Assembly (NCBI RefSeq): GCF_019453995.1
Contig: NZ_CP075587.1
Location: forward strand, 1,612,001 to 1,676,000
Source of the DNA: Candidatus Rhabdochlamydia oedothoracis
GTDB lineage: Bacteria > Chlamydiota > Chlamydiia > Chlamydiales > Rhabdochlamydiaceae
DNA: 64,000 nucleotides
Direction: 5' to 3'
The notes below the pieces were generated by a model. It worked only from the letters and a program-made list of their open reading frames with translations, was not told where the DNA came from and searched no databases. Each line of letters begins with the position of its first letter. The first letter of the stretch is position 1. Positions 53,701 through 60,896 of this stretch are shown here, one piece after another. The translations under genes were made by a program, and so were the position numbers.

Positions 53701-54450
53701 TTTGATAAAGGGTGAAAAGTCCTCTTTTGCAAGAACAAGTTTGTGGACAAGGTGGCCAAATCCTTTTTCATACAACGATGTGATATTTTTTTCTTCTAAA
53801 TCATCAAGATTTTGTAGTTTTGCAAGATATTGAAAAAAAGAAGAATCTTGCCTAGAGTTTTGGGGAGAAAGATCTAGCTCTTCTGGAAGAACACCTTCAA
53901 ATTTTATCGCTGCCTGGTAAAAAGATATTCCGTTTCTTTGAACTCGAGGATGATATTGGATCCCTTCCCCTGTATTGTACAGATAAATATCGTAGGTATT
54001 ATCTGTCTTTTTATAGAATTCATATAATACCGCATGTCCTCCTGATAAATCTTGGTACCCTCCATCTACTAATAAAGATTCTCCAGGGGGCAACTCTCTA
54101 ACTTTCCTTTCTGTTTCTTTAGCTGATATGCAGGATACTAGAGAATCAAGAGCTCTACATATCAGCTCTTTTGTATAGTTAGGAATATCGAGCACATCTA
54201 AACAACTTCTAAGGTATTTGGCATTCTCAGCGAGGCTTCCCCCTTCCAATAAGGTTCCTTTAATAGCATGATCTAAATGAATATGTGCAAAGAGTTTTTT
54301 GCTGATGTTTTTAAGACCCTCTCTATCCTGATGAGCGTCCACACGTGCAATAAGCTCTTCTATTAAAGAAGAAGAATCTGTTTTTGTATTTAAAGAATTT
54401 TCAATACAATTATTATTTAAGTTTGAATTAATATTTAATCTTACCGTCAT
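44743..54450 (-). CDS. Giant DUF3638/DUF3645-like protein with SF2-type ATPase motifs
   Basis: 3235 aa. Near residue 1840 a Walker A (LITQLIMGGGKTSVLASILL) and near 1967 a Walker B-like HAIFDECDLQLNPMQ are helicase-type. Near 2435 YYDECHCEATDLPQIQNAVN and DLLQGMLRARGFLKGQ match the DUF3645 signature of large eukaryotic proteins (LDE-H-x-RGTDL, then QA-MR-R-LG-GQ). The N-terminal 300 residues have SGGHAVLYEFYKKT (His near 139) and KGQYSGTCSWRVLQAF (Cys near 254), which could be a rearranged papain-like site. A Glu-rich run (QEVELEQETELEVDTEVETE) lies near 2650. The C-terminus has Leu/Gln repeats of about 11 residues (QIRHL/QIRFL/QLCHLALSQIRNL). No signal peptide or membrane span is seen. It starts at MTVRLNINSNLNNNCIENSL. 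Function is unknown; a host-directed ATPase or protease-like effector is possible. Confidence 0.75.
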   Translation of the reverse strand: MTVRLNINSNLNNNCIENSLNTKTDSSSLIEELIARVDAHQDREGLKNISKKLFAHIHLDHAIKGTLLEGGSLAENAKYLRSCLDVLDIPNYTKELICRALDSLVSCISAKETERKVRELPPGESLLVDGGYQDLSGGHAVLYEFYKKTDNTYDIYLYNTGEGIQYHPRVQRNGISFYQAAIKFEGVLPEELDLSPQNSRQDSSFFQYLAKLQNLDDLEEKNITSLYEKGFGHLVHKLVLAKEDFSPFIKGQYSGTCSWRVLQAFVLQTFCDSILYKKYIFELKLLTLALFLKKCEERPDLESCILIKEATTNLLRAAAKLYDEHSQEKTAGVCNALKEVLDRLEHLANSKAFKPKQEYKNERLYEYKLYSFVAMRPSAKALLSSINSESPKLFSSIEPSGFLPNSTIVLNHIPLLLDRDSKIFQIENFVRALPIPNPDPKNDIWQNLPQEDLYNSLSSIQTLIELYGDLCLSNPPCFPNQQNTALSLFAIAYCLALRIDQQQLAKLADYGIWNAFFGQEQRFFFDQNFFICFEPREQQRRQEIVTYFAATNKVKQQLFDFLKVHDSCIKGDLPETELFKQLIQQNPDLQDQLRERAITLQAKYRKISLKLAEESVLLTDNAWLAECNETQHVAFLRNISYIAQQFSCRGVICKGKISTVKFKSYQCEISLKITGSIKCCFPCWQAKGIDDWKSDPTIYFHLLTSKDQIQNLVKELDIFSQHAESELRLQKEHPYYRKQLETTKCEPSLQPQKLLYYFQEHIEELTDLNKQVLFDILFFKQVGDEVPLFQEVQTKSLFIEQCTQFIVKGLKQFSKESSEEPDHFFAYLFFVRLLYRMNQVCQELQLPIIKLPSSQDQVNGWLESVKLSVEDRACLHLHRMMQYAYLPNASMQQLEEIIPSWFFYNRSHVLERRLPYFENQANIFIRRIVHCIEKLKPEQIKQIMSKVLQTLEIANISEDTDLQSFGKFPVYTIECLEGKTWTLNLLTTQIANGSSLIESASTKELLSKQKYQDLFGDKAFTIHKLEGYYHFSCPEKGGIRIQIFEDKNDETSWVSTSTSDCSIERNIDGNWYQYIPKTDLIKTKLPRVLVRDHLHWHSAERSEMLIFNADNQLTAKVSTENASSEGSASGKFVLLQIESMQQERILCPEDPLEGCLVSLSKIESRDECLIFRDENEKYTRVHVPRLRSLQKKELCFTFDKSGQKAHLEGEKGFTIAQHIPKLVGCIENYLILEDTKRDKQKVLIPVQQIEQSKKFFSEKICLDLLKEEKNIIYLEFELNERHISAINVEGTLLLTYLYLAQKEYVKAVQYLHQIRRADLLSEISSAILYNCLLIADGHPSACAIYFKALFLLRSTDKEKTIKEDLFLYKKLIENFHSYKQRVSNVDSTVKLSDEEKAYCFNFFTDQCPIGSLLQTWKAGFFVHPDLPLTEWKEKALLSDTNFLNWSIACFFEWLCNYRTQCADLYKKFYQLARANKCRKEKLRISTRLHFTSIDLSNQKDQFYQIMHFALKYPELAPDLDSLELQQLLKNYIKKYEKEQCNPKPAFQTSAEESVFKYKHLKPLQLFLSSSQIKIEESLVLSNIELKDRCLNLSHLAARYFDQLNTTQYIGGHSLEVVLGKEKEQYKQAIEQQYKDFRADLEAGALLNQGIKEFRLKKSEIENLFTALQEFRHPDLLRSQEQSILELANTKPKETVLYNTLLETSRFKAPVHLKQLICAFLRGDANEYSVLNPYLSVQEIQKLDCLLQRFMLESTKQCQVERALILLENLQKTEESASIEQELYTVLTEEMSYDPGQSRVLLVYEYQAKIRVRQNQAKLIFEMTAISETGECKNLITQLIMGGGKTSVLASILLVILAKPNRLAVFVPPATQFDTLRNNLKTTQHTYFFQELIPIDATRSDFCSSKLQEVYQNLVEVQKKRWAVLIKKETIQSFALELQSSLYKAQDLEKIHILRDIVKIFRSSGHAIFDECDLQLNPMQEVNFTLGEKKQIDPMYIECAVKIFELLVSQHKIVNQSQTIADFVGLLQNAQSFMKTEDYYEQVLPVIAEELFTSCKSLLLLSEENRLSFLHYVQGKINSSNQTTEESRFLTLLREYASSAESVERDAAALIAWIKAQCTEILPLTLTKDTNRHYGRSNTQDLGKVVPYKGVNSPSTTQFGNPWEALAYQFQTALSQKLSVDLVRPYAEKAYQGAQANELYTGTPFEQTQEAIKFFTIAAVSLTDIKDKNRLDRAVENINSNPNKILQVEAELVASLISYHSSYLNSNASHLVAQFASVTGFSGTPWNSSCYPKDLAENILLDAGTEGRIVDVAYQKAEKNPQVIHVIQNTEVQKILKVCLENNPRKDQVTAFIDVAGLFKDYDNLYTAKQILKYFEEGSRIECVLFFGRPSAQAGSSNTLMALKRGNLVPIVIGSTRVEDLKKQNIDPRSTFIYYDECHCEATDLPQIQNAVNLLSSDASIILRDLLQGMLRARGFLKGQDIEYVIHENTIKQLNVQDKPTFENAILNPSLINQAERKAKETYRTFLHEIDHVLCKSAWDQILDTSDPDEMIAYFKKYQMLFLHNSEIDPFKQYGNLLQKEVTQQALENYKQQRLQYWKQIQPDIHLQNVVAGELTQVIQRASNCKFLPDSIEITLSELGKEQEVELEQETELEVDTEVETELEAYQCKDIDEPRPESTWEFDAIALNGFLQITKNLPKKGFRRCLQERIRFRITDFITKQNPSFETYREIFEEQEIFMTRNAAIEINQDTVFTNEDQVVVIKEQARTYAIILSVKEASAFKEYLANHPDNIRWVVLNNNKIPVLFQGKDFLSALQEPLVHTDWLEKVIAFFNDFCNKNSSKIPMSLFVGLDEKQTNKSITLGMPNTYRLSDFIQSYPHHRPYYQVFEEQEILITENAVFTSYSLNSVFSHTQKPAHQVAIVKEQGKMHAIILSIKEARTFKEYLAATSRENMWLILPNGDKLSPALKDGSPLNIRQELLEDTDWVEKTLWFINFFNGDMSYLAEHTDLTKRLITEKNTELKTRFLNLKTIRDPKQKVIFCYLLQHVLEESSKDNRLKSQQHLLDKRKRREKVEHLTNQEISALSIGDKEYIPFLSAEKICYLQEPDLIQCLDPAQIQAVTANQVRHLLDSQIRFLTTPEQIQQVHQRQLGSLLPQQLCHLALSQIRNLPDEKIQYLEKRLLQKIDGQRICQLYQAKNILPSQLKELSKAQLKALLQENDIREILLHLDNEQLKYI

Positions 54451-54617
54451 AAAAACGCTCTTTAATAACTTTTAAATAGATTACTTTAAATTAAAAATTG
54501 TTTAAAATCAAGAATAAGATTTTTTTAAATTAGAAATCATTAGTAGTGTTTTTACTATTTATTTTAGTTTGAGTAAATATTTAGAATTTCTTATCCTAAA
54601 AGAAAAAGCGAGCATTT

Positions 54618-54878
54618 ATGACAGAACAACTCCCTCCTATACCTCCATCTGGACAGCACCCGATTAAACCAAAAGAAGCTAATTCTAGTCATCAGCAAGA
54701 CGTCACAGCTCTTTGGCAAAAATTTCTCTCGCAAGGAGAAAATATTGCTACTAAGGAGGAGGCTAAAATATTTATTGGCGGTTTACTAAAGTTTTTTAAT
54801 GCGCTAGTTGCTAATGAAAGGGCTAGAATATCCAAGGCTAATGAACGTCTGAAACGAGTAATTAAAGGCGAGGAATAA
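54618..54878 (+). CDS. Small conserved-type hypothetical protein
   Basis: An 86-aa protein: a Pro/Gln-rich disordered first third, then two amphipathic helices (ALWQKFLSQGENIATKEEAK, FIGGLLKFFNALVANERARI) and a basic end. No motif is recognised. It is 27 bases upstream of the pseudouridine synthase gene and likely shares its message. The upstream 167 bases are an AT-rich divergent promoter region shared with the giant gene. Confidence 0.6.
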   Translation: MTEQLPPIPPSGQHPIKPKEANSSHQQDVTALWQKFLSQGENIATKEEAKIFIGGLLKFFNALVANERARISKANERLKRVIKGEE

Positions 54879-54905
54879 AACTCCTTTTTCTGCTATACTC
54901 TGCCC

Positions 54906-55838
54906 ATGCTCATAGATAAAATTTATTTCACATCTTCAATAGCAGAATCTCATTTGCGACTGGATTCCTTGCTGCGCCAAAGATTTCCTAAATATTCGCG
55001 TAGCTATTTTCAGTTTTTAATTAAACAGGGTTATGTCCTTATTAATGGAAAATCTGTCAAGAAAAGAGAGAAATTACAACCAGGAGATATAATTGAAGTA
55101 TCTTTTCAAGTTACCCCTGAAATCGATTTAACTCCTGAACCTATTGATTTAGAGATTCTTTATGAAGATGAACATCTGATTGTCATCAATAAACCCGTTG
55201 GAATGGTTGTCTATCCTGCCCCTGGTCATTACAGAGGGACCTTTGTCAATGCTCTTTTGTTTCATTGTAAGCAGATAGACTCTGATGATCCCTTAAGACC
55301 TGGCATTGTTCATCGATTGGATAAAGATACTTCTGGGCTCCTAATTGCTGCAAAAACACGTATAGCACATACAGGTTTAACAGATCTATTTGCAAAACGA
55401 AAAATAGAAAAGATATACCTAGCCATTTGTATAGGTACGCCAACAGAGGGACTCATCGATGCGCCTATTGCACGTCATCCCTCTCGTCGTAAAGAGATGA
55501 CCGTGTGCATGCAAGGAAGAGCATCTAAAACCATCTGCCGGGTTTTAGCTCAAAATGGTTCTCTTTCTTTGGTTAAGCTAAAGCTTCTAACCGGTCGCAC
55601 ACACCAATTAAGGGTACACTTAAAACACATAGGCACCCCTATTTTAGGTGATGAAACTTATGGAAATGCTGCTATTAATAAAAAATTTTCTACTAAAAGA
55701 CAACTTTTACATGCCTATTTTATAAATTTTTTTCACCCTATTACTCAGCAAATTCTCTCGCTAACAGCTTCTATTCCAGAAGACTTAAGAAAAGTTATTG
55801 AACTAGTTGATCCTCAAAGAGAAAAAAAATCTATCTAG
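54906..55838 (+). CDS. RluA-family (RluD-like) pseudouridine synthase
   Basis: A 310-aa protein with an N-terminal S4 RNA-binding domain (SRSYFQFLIKQGYVLINGKS, then KREKLQPGDIIEV). The catalytic domain has the active-site Asp in GIVHRLDKDTSGLLIAAKT, LIVINKPVGMVVYPAPGHY, and LLTGRTHQLRVHLKHIGTPI. Its size and S4 domain favour RluD (23S rRNA helix 69) over RluA; the exact target is not shown by sequence. Confidence 0.9.
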   Translation: MLIDKIYFTSSIAESHLRLDSLLRQRFPKYSRSYFQFLIKQGYVLINGKSVKKREKLQPGDIIEVSFQVTPEIDLTPEPIDLEILYEDEHLIVINKPVGMVVYPAPGHYRGTFVNALLFHCKQIDSDDPLRPGIVHRLDKDTSGLLIAAKTRIAHTGLTDLFAKRKIEKIYLAICIGTPTEGLIDAPIARHPSRRKEMTVCMQGRASKTICRVLAQNGSLSLVKLKLLTGRTHQLRVHLKHIGTPILGDETYGNAAINKKFSTKRQLLHAYFINFFHPITQQILSLTASIPEDLRKVIELVDPQREKKSI

Positions 55839-55933
55839 CTTAGAATTCTCTCTTTTCGTTATCATGAAATGTAAAGTAAGTTTCCTTTTTTCTTCTCTTA
55901 CTTATTTTCTGCGTTTCATATGAGGATCGAACC

Positions 55934-56176
55934 ATGAAAGAGTTTGTTGAATACATCGTCAAGAACCTTGTTGATCTCCCCCAAGAAGTTCAAATTAATG
56001 AAATTATGGGCCAAAGCTCCTTGATTATAGAGATAGCTGTAGCAAAATCAGATATCGGAAAAATTATTGGCAAAAAAGGTAAAACGATTAATGCGATTCG
56101 GGATCTGCTTAAATCTGTAGCCAGTCGCAATCAAATTCGTATTACCCTTGAAATCATTGAAGAAGAAGATAAATAA
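55934..56176 (+). CDS. khpA: KH-domain RNA-binding protein (KhpA-like)
   Basis: An 80-aa protein that is a single KH domain: IAVAKSDIGKIIGKKGKTIN carries the GxxG loop, then AIRDLLKSVASRNQIRITLE. Size and sequence match KhpA/YlqC, a small RNA-binding protein that pairs with KhpB in other bacteria. It ends 15 bases before the convergent DHH-type gene. Confidence 0.88.
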   Translation: MKEFVEYIVKNLVDLPQEVQINEIMGQSSLIIEIAVAKSDIGKIIGKKGKTINAIRDLLKSVASRNQIRITLEIIEEEDK

Positions 56177-56191
56177 AGCATTTGGGCTAGA

Positions 56192-58855
56192 TCATTCAAT
56201 CAGTCTAGGAAGGCAAGGGGAAACCATAGCCTTTCTAGAATTGATTGAGCCTGCAGGAAATTTCAGAACCGCAATAGGCAAAGATCCTTTATTATTTATC
56301 TCTTTTTTAGTAATTAAAAAAAAGCTTTCAGCAAAAATTTGTTCATATGCTTTAGCTGTATCTCCATAAAAGCAAACAGCAAGATCCCATTTTATAAGAG
56401 CTGGACAAGAACGAAAAGCATTTAAAAAGCTTTTTAAATGCTCAATCGATTGCTCGGTAAAAGGGATCCAAATCCATAATTCATCTAAATGACTATCCTT
56501 AGTTTCCTTTCCTGAAAACAGATTATCTGCTCCTGCAATCGTACTAATCATTTGCAAATGTAAATCTACTTCTGGATGATCAGACCAATAATCAAATAGC
56601 ATTTTATACCACTGTTCTTGCAAAGTAGCGACGTGTTTAGAAAAAGAAGGGTAATTACGAGTAAATATTTTTGTCTGTCCTACTCGAGCACAACCATTTT
56701 GTTCTTTTGTATCAACAAATATAGAAGATGGTTTGCCTTTAATACAAAGTCTGACATTTTTCTCTACGTTTTCTTCTTTAGCTTTATAGATTTTATAATA
56801 GATGGAATAGACATCGCGATTCTGTAAAATTCTCTTTGTTGCTAAAGAAACAAAATTCTCTTCTGTATAAATATCATCAAAGATGATGACTTCTACCTCT
56901 TCTTTTAAAATAAGCGATTTTAGACGATTAATTAGGGATGCGACACATTCAATATCTCTTCGAGAAACTTTGGTTAATAAGTCAGTATCTTCAAAAATAG
57001 CATATAAAAAATGGAAGTACTCTATAATTTCTCGTGTAGAATCAATAAAGTATGTATTTTTTTGCTCACAAGCGTTTTCCTTTTGCAATAACCGTTGCAA
57101 AATCCTTCGATCGCTAGCAGAATACAAAGAAGATGACTTCTCTTTTATTTGGCTTTTGATTTGTTGTAGATTTATACCCCCAGTACCATATTTGTCATTG
57201 ATAGCAAAGCTCAGCTCTGCGCATAACACATTACAAGATTGTGCATCTGCAATGACTGCTAAAGGCGCAGATAGGGTTTGTAGATTGCTCTTATGATGAT
57301 CTATTACACTAATCACTTCAAAGTAGGCTGGAATCTTTGTTTCTTCTCGATTGCAAAAATCCCGTAGAGAAACCGTACCAAGAATATTTTTATGCAAATC
57401 ACTGGCATAAATCACTCCTAGAGGAATCACCTTGCCATTCGAATCAGCCATTGTTACTGTCAAATAGGGATAATTATTCATTTTACTACGAATCTCTTCT
57501 ACTTCTGCTCGATAATTCACGTGTTGAGGAACATACCCAAACACATGGATTTTAATATTTAGAGCAACATCTAGTCTTTCCATAAATGCACGAATGCTTT
57601 GAATAGAACGATCTAGGCTCTTAATCATCTTTTCCAAAGCTAAAAAGATTCTAGGACGATTTTCGATTAAAAACCCAGAAGCATCAAAAAGAGAGGATTT
57701 GTTTAAAGAAGCAATTAATTCTAAGAATTGAGCAAATTCTAATAAATCATGCGTCTTCATAGCTTCTGCAAATTCTTGAAAAGTGCAACTTAAGCCTTTT
57801 TTTACACCAAGCACTTTGTGAAGATAAGCACGTGCGTGCTTTTTTTGCCCTTCTGTAAACTCTCGAGCAGTCTGACAATCTTCTATTTTTGTCATTAAGA
57901 CGGCATTAATGAACTTTGGTAAATCTTTTAAAGAAAGATCTTTTTTAGCAAAAAGAGAAACCAATTTCACATGTAGATCATTTTCGAACCAGCGCAGGCA
58001 ATTATTTAGCAAAATAATGACCTGTCTTACCCCCTCTACATCATAATGGCGCCAATCTCCTAAATAATACCCCTGTTCATCGACAAGTACAATCGCATGA
58101 GGGCGATGTTCATGATCAAATAGAGAAATGGACTCTGTTGTTAATTGTCTTGTTAAAGAGTTTTGAGTAACCAGATCAATTCCTGATAACGCAAGAGTGG
58201 TTCGATGTTTAGCTAAATGAACAAAAGCCTTCTTACCAAGCATTTGATCAAATAAGACATCAATCTCAACTTGAAAGCTAGGAGGTCCTCCTGGAACATT
58301 CCATATATGTAACCCATTTCCTACCCTTGCTGCAAATGCATCTACCCACCCCCAGAAAGAAGCAATTGCTGTATCTAGATCAGGCGAGCCATGTGCTGTT
58401 ACAAAGTGCGAGCCTTCATATACCCTATTCATTCCAATAGGAAAAAAAGACTGATATTCTTCTCGCGGGATCCATTTACCTGCAATTTTTGCACGCAAAC
58501 CATAGTTTTCATGAATGCTAATCCCAGAAAATTGGTTTAACCATAGTTCAAAATGAAAAAAGGCATAATTATCCAAAAGGGTCAAAGCGTTAATTGCTTC
58601 AATATAATCCAATACAGCGGGTAATAAAAAACAGGGAGTTTCTTCTTTATGGATAAGCTCATAAAGAGTTGAATTAATCCGTTCGCTTTTTTTGCGATCA
58701 TTGAGTTTTTGGAATTCAGCCGAACGAAATTTTCTTAAGATAGTACCTAATTGATCAAACTTCTTAGGAGAATTTGCAAAATCTCCCAGATATTGCTGTT
58801 CTGATTTTTTAGATTTTGAGCGAATCAGACTTTTGGAGTCGGATTTTTTTTTCAT
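56192..58855 (-). CDS. Large DHH-type phosphoesterase-like protein
   Basis: An 887-aa protein. The N-terminus is very basic. FVTAHGSPDLDTAIASFWGW (near residue 152) resembles motif I of DHH phosphoesterases (H-x-x-PDxD). VISVIDHHKSNLQTLSAPLA (near 518) is the DHH motif. A 350-residue helical insert lies between them. DDIYTEENF and LHLQMISTIAGADNLFSG follow near the C-terminus, where pyrophosphatase/exopolyphosphatase-type members have their substrate domain. I infer a manganese-dependent phosphoesterase or pyrophosphatase-like enzyme; the substrate is unknown. The split of the two motifs by a long insert is unusual. It is the last gene before the tRNA. Confidence 0.65.
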   Translation of the reverse strand: MKKKSDSKSLIRSKSKKSEQQYLGDFANSPKKFDQLGTILRKFRSAEFQKLNDRKKSERINSTLYELIHKEETPCFLLPAVLDYIEAINALTLLDNYAFFHFELWLNQFSGISIHENYGLRAKIAGKWIPREEYQSFFPIGMNRVYEGSHFVTAHGSPDLDTAIASFWGWVDAFAARVGNGLHIWNVPGGPPSFQVEIDVLFDQMLGKKAFVHLAKHRTTLALSGIDLVTQNSLTRQLTTESISLFDHEHRPHAIVLVDEQGYYLGDWRHYDVEGVRQVIILLNNCLRWFENDLHVKLVSLFAKKDLSLKDLPKFINAVLMTKIEDCQTAREFTEGQKKHARAYLHKVLGVKKGLSCTFQEFAEAMKTHDLLEFAQFLELIASLNKSSLFDASGFLIENRPRIFLALEKMIKSLDRSIQSIRAFMERLDVALNIKIHVFGYVPQHVNYRAEVEEIRSKMNNYPYLTVTMADSNGKVIPLGVIYASDLHKNILGTVSLRDFCNREETKIPAYFEVISVIDHHKSNLQTLSAPLAVIADAQSCNVLCAELSFAINDKYGTGGINLQQIKSQIKEKSSSLYSASDRRILQRLLQKENACEQKNTYFIDSTREIIEYFHFLYAIFEDTDLLTKVSRRDIECVASLINRLKSLILKEEVEVIIFDDIYTEENFVSLATKRILQNRDVYSIYYKIYKAKEENVEKNVRLCIKGKPSSIFVDTKEQNGCARVGQTKIFTRNYPSFSKHVATLQEQWYKMLFDYWSDHPEVDLHLQMISTIAGADNLFSGKETKDSHLDELWIWIPFTEQSIEHLKSFLNAFRSCPALIKWDLAVCFYGDTAKAYEQIFAESFFLITKKEINNKGSLPIAVLKFPAGSINSRKAMVSPCLPRLIE

Positions 58856-58884
58856 ATATTGATATTAACCAGTAAAAATCAAAT

Positions 58885-58956
58885 GGGCTGAGCAGGATTC
58901 GAACCTGCGACCACCCGCTTAGAAGGCGGGTGCTCTATCCGCTGAGCTATCAACCC
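58885..58956 (-). tRNA. tRNA-Arg (anticodon UCU)
   Basis: The minus strand reads GGGTTGATAGCTCAGCGGAT..., with a perfect 7-bp acceptor stem (GGGTTGA/TCAGCCC). The D arm is GCTC...GAGC. The anticodon stem CCCGC/GCGGG carries the loop CTTCTAA, giving UCU. The T arm is GCAGGTTCGAATCCTGC. The 3' CCA is not encoded. It decodes AGA, a frequent Arg codon in this AT-rich genome. Confidence 0.97.
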
Positions 58957-59109
58957 AAAGTTTGTTGTAAAGATCTCTATCTTAGTTGATTTTAAAAGAT
59001 TTGACAAGATGCAATATTAAAACCTTAAGTTTTTCTATAGAAAGAATAATCTACAAAGGGAATGAGATAACCTATCAGGCTTACGTTTAAATTACAAGAG
59101 CTTTAAGAT

Positions 59110-60717
59110 TTACTCACCTTCTATAGGATTAACTAACTCTATCCCTTCTATAAAATCTTGGCTTATTGCCTGATTTTCAAAAATTTTTTCCTGTTTTTCT
59201 GTCAATTTACAGTACTCTTCAAAAGAACGAATGATATAAGGACGTACAAAAATGACAATGTTGCGCTTTTCATCTGATTTAAGCGTTCTACTAAACATAG
59301 CTCCAACTACGGGAAGCCCACCTAAACAAGGTACTCCTGTTTTATGTTGTGATTTTGCATTGCGAATCATCCCACTCACTATTAAAAAATGTTGGTCTGG
59401 TACATGAGCATGTGTTGACATATTCGTTTTTGTCGTTCTAATTCCATTTGCAGTATTTTGCGTATGCATAACGTTCTGATCTAAGCTTTCTGTAATTTCC
59501 TGATGGATTTCTAATGAAATAATTTCATCCTCACCTAAACGAGGAGTGATACTTAGACTCACTCCTATATCTCGATATTCCACATTTGCCGTTAATTGCT
59601 GACTTTGACCAACTGTCTGCACCACGGACCCTGTAAAGGGAATGTTATCTCCCACAAAAATAGTAGAGTTTTTGTTATCTTGCGTAATGATCTTCTGATT
59701 AAGCACAATTGTGCTACTGCCATCTGATTGTAAAGCAGATACCAAAGTGCCTAAAGAGAGAAAGGATTTACCTTTGTGCATAATGATATCGCCAATAACC
59801 CCTAGATTAAACCCGGGAACTAGAGGAAGTTGCGATAAGCCAGTTGGAGGATTAGTAGGACTAATGCTTTGGACAGTATTGGCAAAAGATCCTGCTGTTA
59901 AATGCGCAGGAGAAAAGTTGCCTACCCCTACTCCCAACCTATTTTGGTATTGAGCCCCTGTTGACCATTGCAGGCCAAAATCCATACCTTTCTTTGTGTC
60001 TGTTTCAATAACCAAAACCTCAATAAATACTTGACGCAGAGGAGTATCTAAACTATCAATTAATTTACGTAAACTATAAAGCGTTTCAGGATCACCAGAA
60101 CAGAGTAGAGAATTTGTCGCTTTGACCCATTGTAGAGATTGAATAGCATTCACTAATTTAATGGGAGCATTTGATTGATTGCGCATATCTACAGCAATCT
60201 TCTTTAATGATTGTTCCAGTTCCATTCCAGAGTGATACTGCACTTTATACACAAAAAAATCATACCCTTCTTTTAAACCTGGTATCTGAGGAATAGAATT
60301 AAATGCTGTTAAATCTGAAGCATCTAAAGACACTTTATGATGACCATCTTTTTGCTCATCATACCGTTTAATGACATGATAATCAGATTCTTTTTTTACA
60401 AATAAGCCATGAAAGTGCAATAATTCGATCAATGCTTGTAATACTTGCTTAGAAGACATCGCTTTCCCCATACAAAGAGAAATAGCAAATCCTAAATCAT
60501 TATTACTGAAAATAAAATTTTCTCCGGAAATTTTACTAACAAAACGAATAAACTCAATAATAGGAATATCATTGAAATTAATCGAGTGATGTCCTTCGGT
60601 TTTCAACAGCATTTCTTCTTTCTGTTCTTCAGAAGATAAACAAGAGTTGCTGACTAAACATCCAACTAAGCCACTGCACCACAGAAAATATAATAATTGT
60701 TTGATTTTTTTTGTCAT
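59110..60717 (-). CDS. Second, short CdsC-like secretin
   Basis: A 535-aa paralogue of CdsC. The N-terminal signal ends in a possible lipobox (SGLVGC), so it may be a lipoprotein. N0-like region: INFNDIPIIEFIRFVSKISG, matching CdsC. One repeat module (about 150-225) has FFVYKVQYHSGMELEQSLKK and LQWVKATNSLLCSG. The secretin core starts near 228 (RQVFIEVLVIETDTKKGMDF) and includes GKSFLSLGTLVSALQSDGSS, NIPFTGSV, VEYRDIGVSLSITPR and CLGGLPVVGAMF. It has one module where CdsC has seven. It could form a shorter secretin, a mixed ring, or serve another pathway. No other secretion genes are adjacent. Confidence 0.85.
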   Translation of the reverse strand: MTKKIKQLLYFLWCSGLVGCLVSNSCLSSEEQKEEMLLKTEGHHSINFNDIPIIEFIRFVSKISGENFIFSNNDLGFAISLCMGKAMSSKQVLQALIELLHFHGLFVKKESDYHVIKRYDEQKDGHHKVSLDASDLTAFNSIPQIPGLKEGYDFFVYKVQYHSGMELEQSLKKIAVDMRNQSNAPIKLVNAIQSLQWVKATNSLLCSGDPETLYSLRKLIDSLDTPLRQVFIEVLVIETDTKKGMDFGLQWSTGAQYQNRLGVGVGNFSPAHLTAGSFANTVQSISPTNPPTGLSQLPLVPGFNLGVIGDIIMHKGKSFLSLGTLVSALQSDGSSTIVLNQKIITQDNKNSTIFVGDNIPFTGSVVQTVGQSQQLTANVEYRDIGVSLSITPRLGEDEIISLEIHQEITESLDQNVMHTQNTANGIRTTKTNMSTHAHVPDQHFLIVSGMIRNAKSQHKTGVPCLGGLPVVGAMFSRTLKSDEKRNIVIFVRPYIIRSFEEYCKLTEKQEKIFENQAISQDFIEGIELVNPIEGE

Positions 60718-60896
60718 AAAGCACGGTTTTAAAGCTTAAATAGTATATAAATACAGCTGTTTTTAGAATAGAGAATTTCAAAGAAATCAGAAGGCTTTTG
60801 GTTTATTTTTTTTCATATAAACTAATTAGATCCCAAAAATAGCAAAAGCAATATACTTCTTGTGAAAAAAAATCTCCGTAAAAGACAGGGAACATT

